Source: Pseudomonas brassicacearum (lineage in GTDB: Bacteria > Pseudomonadota > Gammaproteobacteria > Pseudomonadales > Pseudomonadaceae). From it: a stretch of 64,000 nucleotides of DNA. The translations under genes and the position numbers were made by a program. Shown one piece after another: positions 62,458 through 64,000 of this stretch (positions within the stretch are counted from its first letter, which is position 1; each line of letters starts with the position of its first letter). The DNA is taken from positions 29,222 through 93,221 of the forward strand of contig NZ_MOBJ01000022.1 of the NCBI RefSeq assembly GCF_003732225.1, given 5' to 3'. The notes beneath the pieces are model-generated. The model made no database searches. It had not been told where the DNA came from and saw only the letters and a list, made by a program, of their open reading frames with translations.

Positions 62458-63246
62458 ATGAATAAGATGATCGCGGCGGTTTCACTGGTTTTCATGACGG
62501 CATCCGGCCTGGCCGGCGCGGCCGACTGGTCCGGCAAAGTGTTGAGACTGGGTATTGACCCGACGTACCCACCGCTGGAATACAAAAACCAGGATGGCAC
62601 GCTGACCGGCTTTGGCGTCGACATCGCCGACGCGCTGTGTGCGGAGTTGCACGCCAAATGCGTCTGGGTTGAAAGCAGCTGGGACGGGATGATTCCGGGG
62701 CTGCTGGCGCGCAAGTTCGACGCTATCGCTTCGTCGATGACCGTCACCCCCAAGCGTCAGGAGCAGATTGCGTTCAGCGACAAGGTCTCCAACGCGCCGG
62801 CACGCCTGGTCATCAAGCGCGGATCGGACCTGCAACCGACCCTCGAGTCGCTCAAAGGCAAGCGCATAGGCGTGGAGCAGGGCTCGACCCAGGAAGCGTT
62901 TGCGAAATCGGTCTGGGGCAAGCAGGGCGTAGAGATTCTGTCTTATCAGAATCAGGATCAGGTCTACGCCGACCTCGTGGTAGGGCGGCTCGATGCCTCT
63001 TTGCAAGGCTCGATTCAGGCCAGTTACGGGTTTCTGAATAAACCGGCGGGCAAGGACTACGAGTTTGCCGGCGGGACGCTGGACAACCCGGAATTCTTCG
63101 GCATCGGTGACGGTATTGGCGTGCGCAAGAATGATGTTGAACTGCGTGAAGACCTGAACAAGGCCCTGGCGACGATTCTTGCTAATGGCACGTACGCGAA
63201 GATCAACAAAAAGTACTTCGACTTCGACATCTACGGCGCGAAGTAA
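62458..63246 (+). CDS. Amino acid ABC transporter binding protein (LAO/ArgT-like)
   Basis: 262 residues with a signal peptide (1-21, ending AGA). SBP_bac_3 features: LRLGIDPTYPPLEYKNQDGTLTGFGVDIADALC, ASSMTVTPKRQEQIAFSDK, GVEQGSTQEAFAKSV and the C-terminal NKKYFDFDIYGAK. Binds lysine/arginine/ornithine-like ligands. No permease follows in the window. The last 69 bp are duplicated downstream at 63571-63639. Confidence 0.9.
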   Translation: MNKMIAAVSLVFMTASGLAGAADWSGKVLRLGIDPTYPPLEYKNQDGTLTGFGVDIADALCAELHAKCVWVESSWDGMIPGLLARKFDAIASSMTVTPKRQEQIAFSDKVSNAPARLVIKRGSDLQPTLESLKGKRIGVEQGSTQEAFAKSVWGKQGVEILSYQNQDQVYADLVVGRLDASLQGSIQASYGFLNKPAGKDYEFAGGTLDNPEFFGIGDGIGVRKNDVELREDLNKALATILANGTYAKINKKYFDFDIYGAK

Positions 63247-63263
63247 TCCCCGCTCGATATGTT

Positions 63264-63412
63264 CCGTAGCAGCTGTCGAGCTTGCGAGGCTGCGTTCGAG
63301 GACGAAGTCCTCGCAAATCCGGTGCATACGGTTTGCCTGAAAGAACGCGCTGCCAGACTTTACGACTGCTACGCAGCCGAACGCAGCCTCGCGGGCTCGG
63401 CAGCTGCTACGG
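63264..63412. repeat. REPIN (CCGTAGCAGCTGTCGAGC type)
   Basis: Imperfect inverted arms CCGTAGCAGCTGTCGAGCTT and its mirror CCGTAGCAGCTGCCGAGCCC, about 38 nt each, in the first unit of the tandem duplication. Confidence 0.8.
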
Positions 63413-63432
63413 ATTGTGTACTGGCTTGATTC

Positions 63433-63466
63433 TGATCGTTCCCGCACGGGCGTGTGGGAACGATCA
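63433..63466. terminator. Terminator hairpin, first unit
   Basis: TGATCGTTCCC...GGGAACGATCA stem of 11 bp with an inner GCAC/GTGT-type part. Its counterpart in the second unit is at 63852-63879. Confidence 0.7.
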
Positions 63467-63480
63467 ATAGGCGCCGTCGG

Positions 63481-63585
63481 TTACTTGCCAAGCGCCGCTG
63501 CCAGCAGCGGAGCCGCCTGCTCATCCGTCAATGCGGGGAGAATTTCCATGGCCAAAAGGTCACTCCATTCCTTGCTAATGGCACG
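63481..63585 (-). pseudogene. Duplicated 3' fragment of the converging right-edge gene
   Basis: 34 codons plus stop, encoding the same ISKEWSDLLAMEILPALT... tail as 63896-64000, with 2 synonymous differences in 105 bp. Upstream of it the sequence switches to the binding-protein gene copy, so no complete gene exists here. Confidence 0.75.
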
Positions 63586-63639
63586 TACGCGAAGATCAAC
63601 AAAAAGTACTTCGACTTCGATATTTACGGCGCGAAGTAA
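63571..63639 (+). pseudogene. Duplicated 3' fragment of the binding-protein gene
   Basis: Encodes LANGTYAKINKKYFDFDIYG-AK and stop, identical in protein to the end of the 62458-63246 gene, with 2 synonymous changes in 69 bp. It joins the converging-gene fragment through the shared 15-bp sequence. Confidence 0.8.
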
Positions 63640-63677
63640 ACTCAGCTCGGCATCTTGAACGGAGCAGTCGCCCGGGC

Positions 63678-63850
63678 TAATGCCAGTTAGTTAAGCGAAC
63701 GCTCGGTTCGAAACAGCAAAGATCAAATGTGGGAGCGAGCTTGCTCGCGATAGCGGTGTGACAGTCAACATTGATGCCGAATGTAAAACCGCTATCGCGA
63801 GCAAGCTCGCTCCCACACTGGATTTGCTTCGCTTGCCAGAATTGACTGGC
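63678..63850. mobile_element. Degenerate MITE-like element with REPIN
   Basis: Left end TAATGCCAGTTAGTTAAGCG matches the 11437 and 34718 elements; the right end (reverse complement ATTGCCAGTCAATTC) is only partly matching. It contains a REPIN with 30-nt perfect arms at 63729-63817 (GGGAGCGAGCTTGCTCGCGA type). No clear target duplication remains. Confidence 0.5.
63729..63817. repeat. REPIN (GGGAGCGAGCTTGCTCGCGA type)
   Basis: Perfect 30-nt inverted arms with a 29-nt centre, inside the degenerate element. Same type as 16340-16432 and 50974-51067. Confidence 0.9.
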
Positions 63851-63851
63851 A

Positions 63852-63879
63852 ATCGTTCCCACGGGAGCATGGGAACGAT
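63852..63879 (-). terminator. Terminator hairpin, second unit
   Basis: ATCGTTCCC...GGGAACGAT, 9-bp stem and 10-nt loop, 17 bp after the stop of the right-edge gene. Confidence 0.7.
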
Positions 63880-63895
63880 CAATAGACGCCGACGG

Positions 63896-64000
63896 TTATT
63901 TGCCAAGCGCCGCTGCCAGCAGCGGAGCCGCCTGCTCATCCGTCAATGCGGGGAGAATCTCCATGGCCAAAAGGTCACTCCATTCCTTGCTAATGGCACG
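63896..64000 (-). CDS. 3' end of a gene entering from the right edge, product not recognised
   Basis: 34 codons and TAA: RAISKEWSDLLAMEIL, then PALTDEQAAPLLAAALGK. The reading frame is open to the window edge. It converges on the binding-protein gene. Because the last 15 bases are the duplication junction, the sequence beyond the edge may be either the true gene or a further repeat unit. Confidence 0.55.
   Translation of the reverse strand, partial: RAISKEWSDLLAMEILPALTDEQAAPLLAAALGK

Larger units (their letters stand above)
63178..64000. repeat. Tandem duplication of about 400 bp reaching the window edge
   Basis: CTTGCTAATGGCACG occurs at 63178, 63571 and 63986, giving two units of 393 and 415 bp. 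Each unit contains the 3' end of the binding-protein gene, an intergenic part with a REPIN, a TCGTTCCC-type terminator and 105 bp of a converging minus-strand gene end. The coding parts are 67/69 and 103/105 identical with only synonymous changes; the intergenic parts have diverged and carry different REPINs. Confidence 0.8.

Overview
The window looks like a chromosomal segment of a Pseudomonas of the fluorescens group. Coding DNA is GC-rich. Gene ends carry many REP/REPIN palindromes of the types common in these genomes. The gene content is also typical: malonate decarboxylase, cyanide-insensitive bd oxidase, glucarate catabolism, polyamine-type ABC transport and six LysR regulators. No rRNA, tRNA or CRISPR array was seen.

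Layout. 1-3.2 kb: an isonitrile (isocyanide) biosynthesis operon cut by the left edge, with a PvcA/IsnA-type synthase, a HAD phosphatase and a second synthase domain fused to a PvcB/IsnB-type Fe(II)/2-oxoglutarate oxygenase. 3.3-9.6 kb: an exported alpha/beta hydrolase, a small AT-rich island with a two-gene ATPase plus DUF4435 pair (PARIS-like anti-phage system), a methyltransferase, and a small DUF3077-like gene whose leader can pair with its own ribosome binding site. 9.6-18.2 kb: an uncharacterised catabolic locus (amidase, NCS1 permease, LysR, ArgE-like deacylase, DUF1028, RidA, flavin monooxygenase). 18.7-26.1 kb: housekeeping-like genes, an orphan RelB-type antitoxin, a polyamine-type oxidase with its binding protein, and a cytochrome b561/YceI pair. 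26.1-33.7 kb: an amidase with a complete PotFGHI-like ABC transporter, flanked by LysR genes.

34.0-42.5 kb: a molybdoenzyme respiratory locus with moaB, a truncated moeA, a bestrophin channel, moaA, an FdhF/YdeP-type oxidoreductase and a CioAB/DUF2474 bd-type oxidase. 42.5-52.0 kb: a DyP peroxidase and a complete malonate utilisation operon (mdcABCDEGH-madLM) with mdcR. 52.0-55.9 kb: two different L,D-transpeptidases, ThpR and a family 2 glycosyltransferase. 56.1-60.1 kb: glucarate dehydratase, its MFS transporter and a FadR-type regulator. 60.1-64.0 kb: LysR, an M20 amidohydrolase, a solute-binding protein, and a tandem duplication of about 400 bp that reaches the right edge.

The strongest unusual signals are: (1) the double-synthase isonitrile operon; (2) an RNA leader upstream of the DUF3077-like gene in which 18 nt are complementary (17/18) to the Shine-Dalgarno/start region; (3) a family of about 170-205 bp MITE-like elements, each carrying a REPIN and ending in TAATGCC inverted repeats, two of which sit inside transcription terminators with 11-12 bp target duplications; (4) the PARIS-like pair; and (5) the right-edge tandem duplication whose junctions are a 15-bp sequence shared by two converging genes. 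All homology calls come from reading the sequence and family knowledge; no database search was run.
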